Shown in pieces: positions 1-8,277 of a stretch of 13,914 nt of DNA (positions are counted from its first letter, which is position 1; each line of letters opens with the position of its first letter). The stretch comes from an uncultured Bacillota bacterium (GTDB taxonomy: Bacteria > Bacillota_I > Bacilli_A > Izemoplasmatales > UBA1188): positions 1-13,914 of the forward strand of contig ONMY01000222.1 of the NCBI GenBank assembly GCA_900318975.1. The letters are read 5' to 3'. A program made the translations under genes and the position numbers. The notes under the pieces are model-generated. The model had not been told where the DNA came from and did not search any database. It worked only from the letters and a program-made list of their open reading frames with translations.

Positions 1-144
1 AAAACCTAATAAATTATTGCTTTATTTTTACATTTAACAGAAAATGTTTATTTATGGTAAATAAACACTATTTTAATGCCAAAAAACAACAATATGATGC
101 CAAAAAAATAATATTAAATAGAGAGATGATAAAATTAAATCAGA
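1..144 (+). promoter_or_regulatory. Upstream region of the lipoprotein/two-component operon
   Basis: This AT-rich stretch has no convincing gene. A weak -10 candidate (TATTAA, 112-117) sits just downstream of two copies of ATGCCAAAAAA. No good ribosome site is at the usual distance from the ATG at 145: the purine run GAGAG near 121-125 is about 19 bases away, so initiation is probably weak. The upstream gene lies outside the window. Confidence 0.4.
76..107 (+). repeat. 11-bp direct repeat, 21-bp period, candidate LytTR-regulator site
   Basis: ATGCCAAAAAA occurs at 76-86 and again at 97-107, a start-to-start distance of exactly 21 bp (two helical turns). The downstream copy lies where a -35 box would be, relative to the TATTAA at 112-117. 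LytTR-domain regulators such as AgrA and ComE are known to bind two direct repeats with about this phasing. The operon that follows encodes a LytTR regulator, so autoregulation is a reasonable inference. The sequence does not match the AgrA or ComE consensus. Confidence 0.45.
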
Positions 145-2052
145 ATGAGAAAAACTTTAGTTTTTTTAATGGTAATATTAATAATTTTATTTACTACATC
201 GTGTAATACCAATGAAAAGGTGAAAGATGTAGTTTTTGTTATGCTAGAAAAGAGTGAATATTTTACTTCTGATTCTAATATAAAAACAACCGAAAAAGGA
301 GGATCTGTTGCCTTTAATATTTCATTTATTGATGGCTATACATATAAATCAAACAACAAGAATGCAAAATATGAAAACGGAACTATAACTATTGAAAACG
401 TTAAAGTAGACACCACTCTAATCGTAGAATGCATGAAAAAAGAAGATGAAAATTACGTTGAGGTGAAAGATGGGGTTCTCCACGCCAAAGAAAAACAAGG
501 ATTTGTATTTTGTGGTTTTAAAGATGAAAATGGAAATAGAGTTTCATATGCCAATAATTTAATTGATTTTAAAAACGACTACTTACCTATTTTTGAAAAA
601 ACAGACGAAAACACATTTGTTTACTATCACAAAAACGGGGGAGAAATAATTAACAGTAATGATGAATATATCGTTTGCCCGTTTAAAGATGGGATATATT
701 TATATCCAAATTCACTTGGCTATGAATTTTTTGAATATTTTTATAAGGAAGGTTGTGTATTAAAAGAATATAATACAAAACCAGATGGAAGCGGGATTCG
801 AGTGGGTGTTGGAAGTAAAATTTTAATTGATTCGAATTTTATAAATCTATATCCCATTTGGGAGGCTGAAGACAAAGAATTTCTATATGATGTTGTTGAT
901 GGTTTTGCTGAACTAACTGAATATAAAGGCAGTGATGATATAGTTTGTATTCCAAAAACAATAGACGGATATAAGGTAACTAAAATTAGGACAAACTGTT
1001 TCAAAAACAAAAACTTATTAGAACTTATCACAAACGAAAATATCATTGAGATAGAAAAAACTGCATTTAATAATTGTTTGAATTTAACAACCTTTTATCT
1101 ATATGATTCAATACATATAGTTCAGGATAAGGCTTTTTTAAACACCAATAGATTAGAGAAAATAAGAGTAATAGCTAATATGAAACCAGTTTATTCTGAT
1201 GACTTAATAAATACAGTTTCAAGAAGAATAGAAGTCATGCATAAACTATTAAAAGAAGAAAAACCCACACTTTTCTTCTATGGTGGAAGCGGAATGTACC
1301 ACAATATTGACGGCGATACTTTAAAAGATGAATTTAATAAAGAGTATAACATCATAAACCTAGGACAAAACGCCAATGTAAGCGGTGCGTTTATGCTTGA
1401 CATATATTCAAATTTTATGAAAGAAAATGATGTTTTACTTCTTGCACCAGAGTATTATGAAAATCTTTATTCAAAAAAACTAAACATTACTTCGTGGATT
1501 TCAATAGAATCTAATTATGACGTTCTTGAAAACATAGACATTAGGGAATATAGTGGAATTTTTGATGCATTTACTTATTATCAAATGAGCGATGTGACAT
1601 TCAATTTTGAGGGGAGACTTACTATGAAAGCCAAATCTTATACGGACTATAATAACGAGCTAAATGAATATTTTCTCAGAAATTATGAGGCAAAATCGAT
1701 CGAGGATAACCACTTTAGCAAAGGAACTGTTGATTTTAATTATCTAAAAATAAACTCAAAGAATTTTGAGGATATATATATTAAAAAAATTAAAAATAAG
1801 GGTATTATCATGCTATATTCTTTCCCAGCGATATATGAAAAAGCTTATACAAATGATGAGAGCGATTTCTTAGATTTTGAAAATTATCTAAAAGAAAATA
1901 TATCGTTTCCTGTAATTTCTAATGCCCTTAGACATTTTTATGAATATGAATATATTTTTGATAGCACAGCTCACCTAACAAGCGAAGCTGCCAAAATAAA
2001 TTCAATTCAGTATGCGAATTCAATAAAATCAGTTATTCAAAATTGTAAATAA
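145..2052 (+). CDS. Lipoprotein with InlB-like, BspA-type LRR and SGNH-hydrolase-like domains
   Basis: Predicted 635-residue surface lipoprotein. The N-terminus is a lipoprotein signal peptide with Cys at residue 20 (TTSC, a slightly atypical lipobox). Residues about 155-240 resemble an InlB/Listeria-Bacteroides repeat (YNTKPDGSG ... LYPIWE). Residues about 250-345 look like BspA-type leucine-rich repeats (IPKTIDGYKVTKI, then NCFKN, AFNNC and AFLNT units). Residues about 370-635 resemble an SGNH/GDSL-type hydrolase: block I FYGGSG with Ser382, a central INLGQNAN segment, and a terminal D606-STA-H610 pair fitting the catalytic Asp/His block. This fold includes cell-wall and polysaccharide acyl-ester enzymes, but the substrate here is unknown. 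It is the first gene of an operon, 14 bases ahead of the response regulator. Its codon use is rich in ATA and AAA, unlike the GH3 genes. The lipoprotein call is firm, the hydrolase call moderate. Confidence 0.72.
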   Translation: MRKTLVFLMVILIILFTTSCNTNEKVKDVVFVMLEKSEYFTSDSNIKTTEKGGSVAFNISFIDGYTYKSNNKNAKYENGTITIENVKVDTTLIVECMKKEDENYVEVKDGVLHAKEKQGFVFCGFKDENGNRVSYANNLIDFKNDYLPIFEKTDENTFVYYHKNGGEIINSNDEYIVCPFKDGIYLYPNSLGYEFFEYFYKEGCVLKEYNTKPDGSGIRVGVGSKILIDSNFINLYPIWEAEDKEFLYDVVDGFAELTEYKGSDDIVCIPKTIDGYKVTKIRTNCFKNKNLLELITNENIIEIEKTAFNNCLNLTTFYLYDSIHIVQDKAFLNTNRLEKIRVIANMKPVYSDDLINTVSRRIEVMHKLLKEEKPTLFFYGGSGMYHNIDGDTLKDEFNKEYNIINLGQNANVSGAFMLDIYSNFMKENDVLLLAPEYYENLYSKKLNITSWISIESNYDVLENIDIREYSGIFDAFTYYQMSDVTFNFEGRLTMKAKSYTDYNNELNEYFLRNYEAKSIEDNHFSKGTVDFNYLKINSKNFEDIYIKKIKNKGIIMLYSFPAIYEKAYTNDESDFLDFENYLKENISFPVISNALRHFYEYEYIFDSTAHLTSEAAKINSIQYANSIKSVIQNCK

Positions 2053-2066
2053 GAAGAGGGGATTAA

Positions 2067-2801
2067 ATGTTAAAAATTGCAATAGTTGAAGACGAGAAAG
2101 ATCAATCAGAGATTTTAAAAAAATGTATTGAAAGATATTCAATTGAAAACGGAGAAGAGTGCCAGGTTTCATTTTTTTCCAATGGTATTGATTTTCTATC
2201 TGATTATGAGAAGGACACAGATGTTGTTTTTTTGGATATCATGATGCCGCTTGAAGATGGACTATCCATCGCAAAGAAGATTAGAAAAGAAAATCAAACA
2301 ATAATAATTATCTTTGTAACAAACATGAAAGAATATGCTATCGAAGGTTACTCTGTTAACGCCTTTAATTTTATGTTAAAACCAGTTGTTTATAGCGATT
2401 TTTATTTAAACTTAAAAAAGATATCAAAAATAAAAGATTCTATTAAAAATAAATTCGTTTTAATAAACGCAAAAGGAAAAACTTACAAAATAGACTCCAA
2501 TGATATTTTATATATTGAAATGTTCAATCACGATGTTAATGTTGTCCTTCGTAGTGGAACAATAACATTTAGAGGCACAATAAAAGAAATGGAAGAAATC
2601 TTAGATAGTGAGTCATTTTCTAGGTGTCATAATTCGTGTATAGTAAACTTAAAACACATTGATAGAGTAAAAAACGACATTATATACATAAACATCACTA
2701 AAAAAGAATTATATATAAGTAGAAACAGAAAAAAAGCATTTATGAACGATTTTGCTAATTATATAATCCAAAATCGAGGCATAGTAATTAATAGGAGATA
2801 A
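2067..2801 (+). CDS. LytTR-family response regulator (AgrA/ComE type)
   Basis: This 244-residue cytoplasmic regulator has a receiver domain (about 1-120) followed by a LytTR DNA-binding domain (about 135-240). Receiver landmarks are visible: acidic pocket E8/D9, phospho-acceptor D57 in FLDIMMP, switch T85 in FVTN, and K105 in LKP. The LytTR part has the usual beta-rich pattern (DILYIEMFNHDVNVVL, then FSRCHNSCIVNLKHI). A good ribosome site (AGAGGGG) lies five bases before the ATG. The kinase gene follows after five bases, so the two form a cognate pair. LytTR regulators usually control surface, peptide or competence functions through paired direct repeats. The repeat at 76-107 is a candidate target. 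The family call is secure; the regulon is unknown. Confidence 0.93.
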   Translation: MLKIAIVEDEKDQSEILKKCIERYSIENGEECQVSFFSNGIDFLSDYEKDTDVVFLDIMMPLEDGLSIAKKIRKENQTIIIIFVTNMKEYAIEGYSVNAFNFMLKPVVYSDFYLNLKKISKIKDSIKNKFVLINAKGKTYKIDSNDILYIEMFNHDVNVVLRSGTITFRGTIKEMEEILDSESFSRCHNSCIVNLKHIDRVKNDIIYINITKKELYISRNRKKAFMNDFANYIIQNRGIVINRR

Positions 2802-2806
2802 CGAAT

Positions 2807-4096
2807 ATGTATTACATAAAAATAGTTAGCGTTTTAGGAATGGCAACATTTTTCCTAGAAATTATATCAGTAATGTTGCTTCTTATGAGAAACAAAGAGA
2901 AAAGGTCATATTTTTGGATTAGATTTATAATACTTATGGCAATTGGTATGCTTTTTAAGTTTGTGGATGGGCATAAAATAAGAATTGGAATAATCCAAAT
3001 GAGTTATTTCGTTGTTGTTTGTTACTCTATATTAATGGGCTTTCTTCTTTTTAAAACCAAAATTGTTAGTGCCATCTTTTATGGATTTGCATCTTGGGCC
3101 GCTCAGCATATAGCGTGGAATAGTTATGTTATAGTTTGTAGAGAAATACGTCCTACTCTTTTTTGGACAATTATTCTTTATTTTTCTTTCTATATATTAG
3201 TATATGGGCTTTTAACCATTCTTACAACCATTCTTAGAATTAACTATGATGCCAGAAGTGAAAGCGTTTTTGCGGCAATACTTTCTTTAATAATATTCTT
3301 CTTTACAAGTATTATGGAAGATTTAATACATTCATCTGGCGGGCTTAAATATTCTAATGCTCTTTATGGACTAATAATATGTATATTATTACTGACAATA
3401 GAGTTTTTTACTGCAGAAAGAGGAAATTTAAGGCTTAAAAACACTGACCTTCAAAAAGAAAATGACATGCTTGAGGGAATAATTCTTCAAGAAAAAAGGC
3501 AACAAAAAATGAATGAAGAGGTTACAGAAATATTAAATAGAAAATGCCACGACCTAAGACACAACATTAGTGTTTTAAGAACAATGAATAAAGATGAAAT
3601 TGATGACTATATCAAAAAACTAGAAGACACCATTACAATTTATGGTGATATTGCAAAAACTGGAAACAAAGCTCTTGATGTAATCATTTCTGAAAAGGCG
3701 TTTCTGTGTGAAGATTTAAATATCAAATTTACCTATATCATAGATAGTGATAAATTGTCATTTATTGATCCAATCAACCTTTCATCTCTTTTTGGAAATA
3801 TGCTTGATAATGCTATAGAATGTGTTAAAAAAGAAGAAATAAATAGTAGAGTTATTCATCTAAATATTACAGACTCTAAAGGACTCCTTTATATTTGCTG
3901 TGAAAACTATTGCTCAGAAGAGAGAAAATTCATCGATAATTTTCCAATAACCACGAAAACTGATAAAAACTACCACGGTTATGGAATTAAAAGCATGAAA
4001 TATATTTGTGAAAAATACAACGGCATCTTTAAAACAACCTACGAAGATAAAACATTTAGTGTTGATATTGTTATTCCGACTCCAAAACAATCCTAG
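2807..4096 (+). CDS. GHKL-type membrane sensor histidine kinase (AgrC-like)
   Basis: This 429-residue kinase has about seven hydrophobic segments in residues 1-205, a charged coiled-coil-like linker (about 205-240), and a cytoplasmic kinase part. The H-box is H248-DLRHN, with H248 the likely phosphorylated residue. The ATPase domain shows an N-box (GN331-MLDN335-AIE) and a glycine loop (YHG391-YG393-IKSM), typical of the HATPase_c_5/GHKL group that partners LytTR regulators. The ribosome site AGGAG lies just before the start. There is no extracellular sensor domain, so any signal is probably read by the membrane part, as with peptide-sensing AgrC. However, no AgrB-like processing protease or pheromone precursor is in the window. 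It is the last gene of the operon; the following hairpin ends the transcript. Confidence 0.92.
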   Translation: MYYIKIVSVLGMATFFLEIISVMLLLMRNKEKRSYFWIRFIILMAIGMLFKFVDGHKIRIGIIQMSYFVVVCYSILMGFLLFKTKIVSAIFYGFASWAAQHIAWNSYVIVCREIRPTLFWTIILYFSFYILVYGLLTILTTILRINYDARSESVFAAILSLIIFFFTSIMEDLIHSSGGLKYSNALYGLIICILLLTIEFFTAERGNLRLKNTDLQKENDMLEGIILQEKRQQKMNEEVTEILNRKCHDLRHNISVLRTMNKDEIDDYIKKLEDTITIYGDIAKTGNKALDVIISEKAFLCEDLNIKFTYIIDSDKLSFIDPINLSSLFGNMLDNAIECVKKEEINSRVIHLNITDSKGLLYICCENYCSEERKFIDNFPITTKTDKNYHGYGIKSMKYICEKYNGIFKTTYEDKTFSVDIVIPTPKQS

Positions 4097-4118
4097 AAGA
4101 AAACTTCTAAGGTTTTTT
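4092..4118 (+). terminator. Rho-independent terminator after the kinase gene
   Basis: CCTAGAAG, loop AAAA, CTTCTAAGG (one bulged A), then TTTTTT. The left arm overlaps the TAG stop codon of the kinase. Stem plus U-run is a normal intrinsic terminator. Confidence 0.8.
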
Positions 4119-4155
4119 ATTATATGTTAAATAAGTCAATTTTAATACCAATTTA

Positions 4156-4180
4156 GTCACAAGACAAAATAAATAAAACG
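4156..4180 (+). promoter_or_regulatory. Candidate operator box shared with the second GH3 locus
   Basis: The box begins GTCACAA and ends ATAAATAAAACG. A closely similar box (GTCACAA ... ATAAATAAAAACG) is at 11258-11284, next to the deoR-type gene and upstream of the other GH3 gene, in the same orientation. The inner spacing differs by two bases. It lies about 50 bp upstream of the probable -10 for the first GH3 gene. A role as a DeoR binding site is inferred from position only. The high A content makes chance similarity possible. Confidence 0.4.
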
Positions 4181-4202
4181 CAAAAATCTATAATTATACT
4201 GA

Positions 4203-4226
4203 AGTTTTTTACGATTTGTAAAAACT
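4203..4226. promoter_or_regulatory. Imperfect inverted repeat overlapping the GH3 promoter
   Basis: AGTTTTTTAC, spacer GATTT, then GTAAAAACT form an imperfect 9-bp dyad covering the expected -35 region, directly upstream of TATAAT at 4230. It has no stabilising GC and its T-run is inside the arm, so a protein-binding operator fits better than a terminator. Confidence 0.4.
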
Positions 4227-4235
4227 ATTTATAAT
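4207..4235 (+). promoter_or_regulatory. Probable promoter of the first GH3 gene
   Basis: A perfect -10 (TATAAT, 4230-4235) has only a weak -35 (TTTTAC, 4207-4212) at 17-bp spacing. Transcription would start near 4242, giving a leader of about 20 bases containing GGAGG (4256-4260). That site is only three bases from the ATG, which is tight. A second TATAAT at 4189-4194 has no matching -35. Confidence 0.5.
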
Positions 4236-4263
4236 CGCCCTAAAAAGGCAATAAAGGAGGAAT

Positions 4264-7200
4264 ATGAAAAAAAATCTTTTAATGCGTAAGACATTAACTG
4301 TTTGTTTAGCAATTGCATTATTCGCAATGATGGCAGTTATGTCTATTAGCGTAAACGCTGCCATTAAATTTGAAAATGATGGCAAATTCTACGTTGATTA
4401 CAACACTCAAGAAGAAGCTCTAGAAGCCGCAAGACAACTTAACGTAGAATTAAATGAAGAAGGATCTATTCTTTTAAAAAACAAGGATAATGCCCTTCCA
4501 TTAATCGGCAAAGAAAGAGTTTCTGTATTCGGTGTATCACAAGATAGTATGACCGGATCAACAGGAAACGTAGCCGATACTTTACAAGAAGCAGGTTTTG
4601 TAGTTAACCCAACACTCCAAGCTTATTATAAATCAATTGGTACAACAGTAGGAAACGAAAAAGTTGGTGACTTCACTGGTACAATGATTGCTTCTATGCA
4701 AAGTTACAATGACGTTGCTGTAATCGTCGTTGGAAGAAGCTTAAGCGAAGGTGATGATGGTGAAGTTCTTCAAGCTAAGGCAACTGAAGATGATATCGCA
4801 TCTCACAAAGAATTAGGCTACAAATATGTTGAAGCTGCTGAAGGCACTACAGCCAAGAAATATTATGTAAATGCTGATGGTGATTATCAAGAAGCAGCGG
4901 GAACCGAGCCTTCAGGAACTAAATATTTCACTAGAGAATACTATACTCATTATTTAATGCTAACAGAAAGTGAAAGAGAATTAATTGAATTCGTTAAATC
5001 TCAAAATTTTGAAAAGATTGTTTATGTTGTGTCTACAGCTAACATTCTTGAAATGGGTGAACTTGAAGAAGATGACGAAATCGATGCTATTATCAACGTA
5101 GGTAGAACTGGTAATACTGGTATCAAAGCATTGGGAGAAATCTTAAATGGTACTATAAATCCATCTGGTAAAACCGTTGACATTTATCCAGCAGATTTCT
5201 CTGCAGATCCAACTTGGGAAAACTTTGGTGATAACTCACAAAATGGCGATCCTAATGGTGGCACATATCGTATTTTTGATGCAACAAAGAACGAATGGGT
5301 TGTTTCTGGTAACAATAATGTAGGTTCAGGAAGAGGTACTGGTTACTTTGGAATTGACTATGAAGAAGGCATCTATATGGGTTATAGATATTATGAAACA
5401 GCTGCTTATGAAGCATCAAAAGGCAATTATGATGGATTTGATTATGATTCAGCTGTTGTATATCCATTTGGATATGGTCTATCTTATACAGAATACCAAT
5501 ACACTGATCTTGTTGTTTATACTGATTCTTCATGCACAACTCCACTTTCTGCATCTATTGCAGCTACTCAATTCTCATCATCTGTTGGCCATGAAGCACC
5601 AATTAAAACCTTATATGCAAAAGTAACTGTTAAAAACATTGGTAATGTAGCGGGTAAAGAAGCTGTTCAAATCTATGTTAATGCTCCATATGTATCAGGA
5701 AAAACTGAAAAATCTCATGTTGCATTAGTATCATTTGGTAAAACTGACATCATCAAACCTGGTAGTAGCCAAACTATCGTAATTCCAGTTGATGTTCAAG
5801 ATATGGCATCTTATGATTATAATGACAAAGATGAAGATTCACATAAAGGTTATGAGCTTGATGGTGGTGATTATAAATTAATGGCTATGGGTTCATCTCA
5901 CTCTTGGGCTATTCCTGAATGCAAACAATATAAAGAAGTTGCTTTCGCTATTACAGGCGAAGCAAATCTTGATTTAGATGATTTTAGTGGAAACGAAGTT
6001 ACACAATGGTTCTCAAGCGCTGATGAATTTAACTCTATTCGTGGTGCTGAAGAAGCAGCTAAGATTAATGAAGATGCTGACTCTAAGATGACTATTATGA
6101 GCCGTGCCAATTTTGCATCAACATTCCCTAAACATCCAGTTATGAAAGACTTAAAGTTATATAAAGAATTTGTAACTGATATGAATGCAAGATATCATGA
6201 ATATGATGCAGACTTAGTTAAAGATAAAGCAACTGACCCTTGGTATGTTGCGCCTGAAACTCTTACAACATTAATGGCTGGCTGGACTCAATCAGAAGTT
6301 GAAGCATTCCAAAGCAATTTTGCTAAATGCACTGAAGTTCATAAATACTTACTTGCTGATATGTCTGGTATTGATCCAAATTCAGATACATTATTAACTG
6401 CATCTGACACTAATGTTGCTGATTTCATTGGCAAATCTGGAAAAGAAGCATGGAAACTATTCATGAATGAATTATCATGGAATGAATTAGTTTGGTTCCA
6501 ATCAAGTGCATCATCTGGTGGTGCTGCCTTCCCAGCAATCAATTTAGCTAAAGAAGCAGCTGCCGATTCGCCTAACTCATTTGGTGGTTATACTTGGTGT
6601 TGCGAAAGCGTTATCGCATCAACTTGGAATTTAAAACTCGCATCTAGACAAGGTGCGCTCGTTGGTTGCCTTGGTATTTTAAAAGGCAACTATGGTTGGA
6701 ATGGCCCTGGTCTAAACATTCACCGTGCTCCATTCTCAGGAAGAAACAATGACTACTATTCACAAGATGGTCTTCAAGGTGGTATGATTGCTGCTGCTGT
6801 AATCAAAGCTGCTGAATCTAAAGGACTATCAGTATTCGTAAAACACTGCATGTTAAATGACCAAGAAATCAACCGTGATAACCAATGCTTATTCACATGG
6901 GCTGATGAACAATCAATTCGTGAAATATATGGCAGAGGCTTCCAATTTGCCTTCCAACAAGGTGAAGCATCAGGTACAATGACAGCATTCAACCGTATTG
7001 GACGTATCCCTTGCGCTATTAACTATGCAATGATGAAGGGTATGATTAAGAGTGAATGGGGCGCTAATATCCGCTGCGTTACTGATATGTGGAGCGGCGA
7101 ACAAAACTTAACACCACTTGATATGCAAATCCGTGCTGGCCATGATATGCCATATGGTACAGGTAAGACTGATGACCCAACTAAATATACAGCTGGTACA

Positions 7201-8277
7201 CAAGTATCAGGTCATTGGAAAAATGGCGCTGTATATTGTGGAAGTGGCGAAAATGAATATAAGAGCGATTTACAATGGTATATTTTAAGAACTACTGTTC
7301 AAAATGTATTAGTATTAGATGCTAATGCATCAGTAAATAGAAATGGTGTTTCATTCACATCTTACAAGTTTGATAATGTTAACACAACTCAAGGTAGCAA
7401 AGTAGAAATTGATTTCACTTTATCAGATGCTGCTAAAAATGGTTCAAATAGCGTTTCATACACTGTTACTGGTGCACCAGAAGGATTAACTGTTTCTGGA
7501 AGCAAACTATCAGGTATTGTTACAGGAGCTCCTGGAACATATAACGTTACCGTTCAAGTTGTTGTTGATTCATACATCAAAGGTAGCGCATCATTTAAGA
7601 TTGTAGTTGACAATCCATTTACAGTATCAGAAGCTAGTCCAAAAGTTGGCGAAGCTCTTGAAATAACTGTATCATCAGACGTTGTTAAGGTTGCTGAAGA
7701 TTCTTACACAACTGTTAAGTATTCTTCAACTAATCTACCAAAAGGTTTAACTATAAGTGAAGAAGGTGTTATTTCTGGTACTCCAGAAGTTGCTGGTGAA
7801 TTTGATTCAACTATCGACGTAGATGCAAGTATCATAGTTATTACAATCGACTCTAGAGGTAGAGAAAAAAGAACAACTGTAACATACAAATTTGTTAAGA
7901 ATATCACTTTAACAATTGCTGATCAAGAAGGAGAAACTCCAGCAACAAATCCATTATTTAAGGTAACTGATACTCATGTTCAAATGTGGGATGAAGAAAC
8001 TGGCGAATATGTAAATGTTGTTGCTCTTGATGAACTCAAGGGTGCTCCTGGTGCTGATGGTGCAGCTGGTGCTAAGGGTGAAAAAGGTGACACTGGTGCT
8101 ACTGGTGCTCAAGGTCCTCAAGGTCCTCAAGGCGAAAAGGGTGAAAAAGGTGACAAGGGTGATCCAGGTGAAGCTGCTCAAGGTTGCGGTTCTGTAATCG
8201 GAATCTCTGCAGTTATGATCTCTGGCCTTGCAATCTGCGGTGCTGCACTTGCACTTAGAAGAAAAGAAAATAATTAA
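4264..8277 (+). CDS. Secreted, membrane-anchored circularly permuted GH3 beta-glycosidase
   Basis: This 1337-residue extracellular glycosidase has its GH3 domains in swapped order. A signal peptide (1-32, VNA/A) is followed by the GH3 C-type alpha/beta domain (about 55-330), where E162 in RSLSEGDD aligns with the acid/base Glu of the usual GEGxD motif. A fibronectin-III-like domain follows (about 390-580; YPFGYGLSYTEY precedes it). The (beta/alpha)8 barrel comes after that (about 675-1010), with K860-H861 in FVKH and the probable nucleophile D941 in VTDMW. Two putative Ig-like modules (about 1037-1225), a collagen-like stalk (1260-1304) and a C-terminal transmembrane segment ending RRKENN complete it. 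The swapped order is known in Ruminococcus and Butyrivibrio beta-glucosidases. Odd features are a Tyr-rich insertion at the acid/base loop and the collagen stalk. Beta-glucosidase or xylosidase activity is likely; the substrate is unproven. Confidence 0.88.
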   Translation: MKKNLLMRKTLTVCLAIALFAMMAVMSISVNAAIKFENDGKFYVDYNTQEEALEAARQLNVELNEEGSILLKNKDNALPLIGKERVSVFGVSQDSMTGSTGNVADTLQEAGFVVNPTLQAYYKSIGTTVGNEKVGDFTGTMIASMQSYNDVAVIVVGRSLSEGDDGEVLQAKATEDDIASHKELGYKYVEAAEGTTAKKYYVNADGDYQEAAGTEPSGTKYFTREYYTHYLMLTESERELIEFVKSQNFEKIVYVVSTANILEMGELEEDDEIDAIINVGRTGNTGIKALGEILNGTINPSGKTVDIYPADFSADPTWENFGDNSQNGDPNGGTYRIFDATKNEWVVSGNNNVGSGRGTGYFGIDYEEGIYMGYRYYETAAYEASKGNYDGFDYDSAVVYPFGYGLSYTEYQYTDLVVYTDSSCTTPLSASIAATQFSSSVGHEAPIKTLYAKVTVKNIGNVAGKEAVQIYVNAPYVSGKTEKSHVALVSFGKTDIIKPGSSQTIVIPVDVQDMASYDYNDKDEDSHKGYELDGGDYKLMAMGSSHSWAIPECKQYKEVAFAITGEANLDLDDFSGNEVTQWFSSADEFNSIRGAEEAAKINEDADSKMTIMSRANFASTFPKHPVMKDLKLYKEFVTDMNARYHEYDADLVKDKATDPWYVAPETLTTLMAGWTQSEVEAFQSNFAKCTEVHKYLLADMSGIDPNSDTLLTASDTNVADFIGKSGKEAWKLFMNELSWNELVWFQSSASSGGAAFPAINLAKEAAADSPNSFGGYTWCCESVIASTWNLKLASRQGALVGCLGILKGNYGWNGPGLNIHRAPFSGRNNDYYSQDGLQGGMIAAAVIKAAESKGLSVFVKHCMLNDQEINRDNQCLFTWADEQSIREIYGRGFQFAFQQGEASGTMTAFNRIGRIPCAINYAMMKGMIKSEWGANIRCVTDMWSGEQNLTPLDMQIRAGHDMPYGTGKTDDPTKYTAGTQVSGHWKNGAVYCGSGENEYKSDLQWYILRTTVQNVLVLDANASVNRNGVSFTSYKFDNVNTTQGSKVEIDFTLSDAAKNGSNSVSYTVTGAPEGLTVSGSKLSGIVTGAPGTYNVTVQVVVDSYIKGSASFKIVVDNPFTVSEASPKVGEALEITVSSDVVKVAEDSYTTVKYSSTNLPKGLTISEEGVISGTPEVAGEFDSTIDVDASIIVITIDSRGREKRTTVTYKFVKNITLTIADQEGETPATNPLFKVTDTHVQMWDEETGEYVNVVALDELKGAPGADGAAGAKGEKGDTGATGAQGPQGPQGEKGEKGDKGDPGEAAQGCGSVIGISAVMISGLAICGAALALRRKENN
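4825..4932 (+). repeat. Two-copy 20-residue repeat inserted in the GH3 acid/base loop
   Basis: Residues 188-202 (YVEAAEGT...KKYYV) and 208-223 (YQEAAGT...TKYFT) form two imperfect copies about 20 residues apart. They lie between the acid/base Glu and the helix LTESERELIEF. In typical GH3 enzymes these are separated by about 15 residues; here by about 70. The copies use different synonymous codons, so the duplication is not recent. Confidence 0.55.
8041..8175 (+). repeat. Collagen-like Gly-X-Y stalk, about 15 triplets
   Basis: Residues 1260-1304 of the GH3 protein read as uninterrupted Gly-X-Y triplets (GAP GAD GAA GAK GEK GDT ... GDK GDP GEA). Charged GEK/GDK triplets, rather than hydroxyproline positions, would stabilise a bacterial triple helix. 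The stalk sits between the Ig-like modules and the membrane anchor, so it may act as a spacer and a trimerisation element. Confidence 0.9.

Noticed and set aside
54..203. 49-codon open frame upstream of and overlapping the lipoprotein start, whose repeat reads as NAKKQQY/DAKKIIL
   Set aside because: No ribosome site precedes its ATG, and the frame overlaps the lipoprotein signal peptide. The 21-bp period is also a multiple of three, so the coding look may be coincidental.
4825..4932. Repeats in the window as a CRISPR array
   Set aside because: The repeats are in-frame protein repeats with diverged codons and no regular spacers. No cas gene is present.
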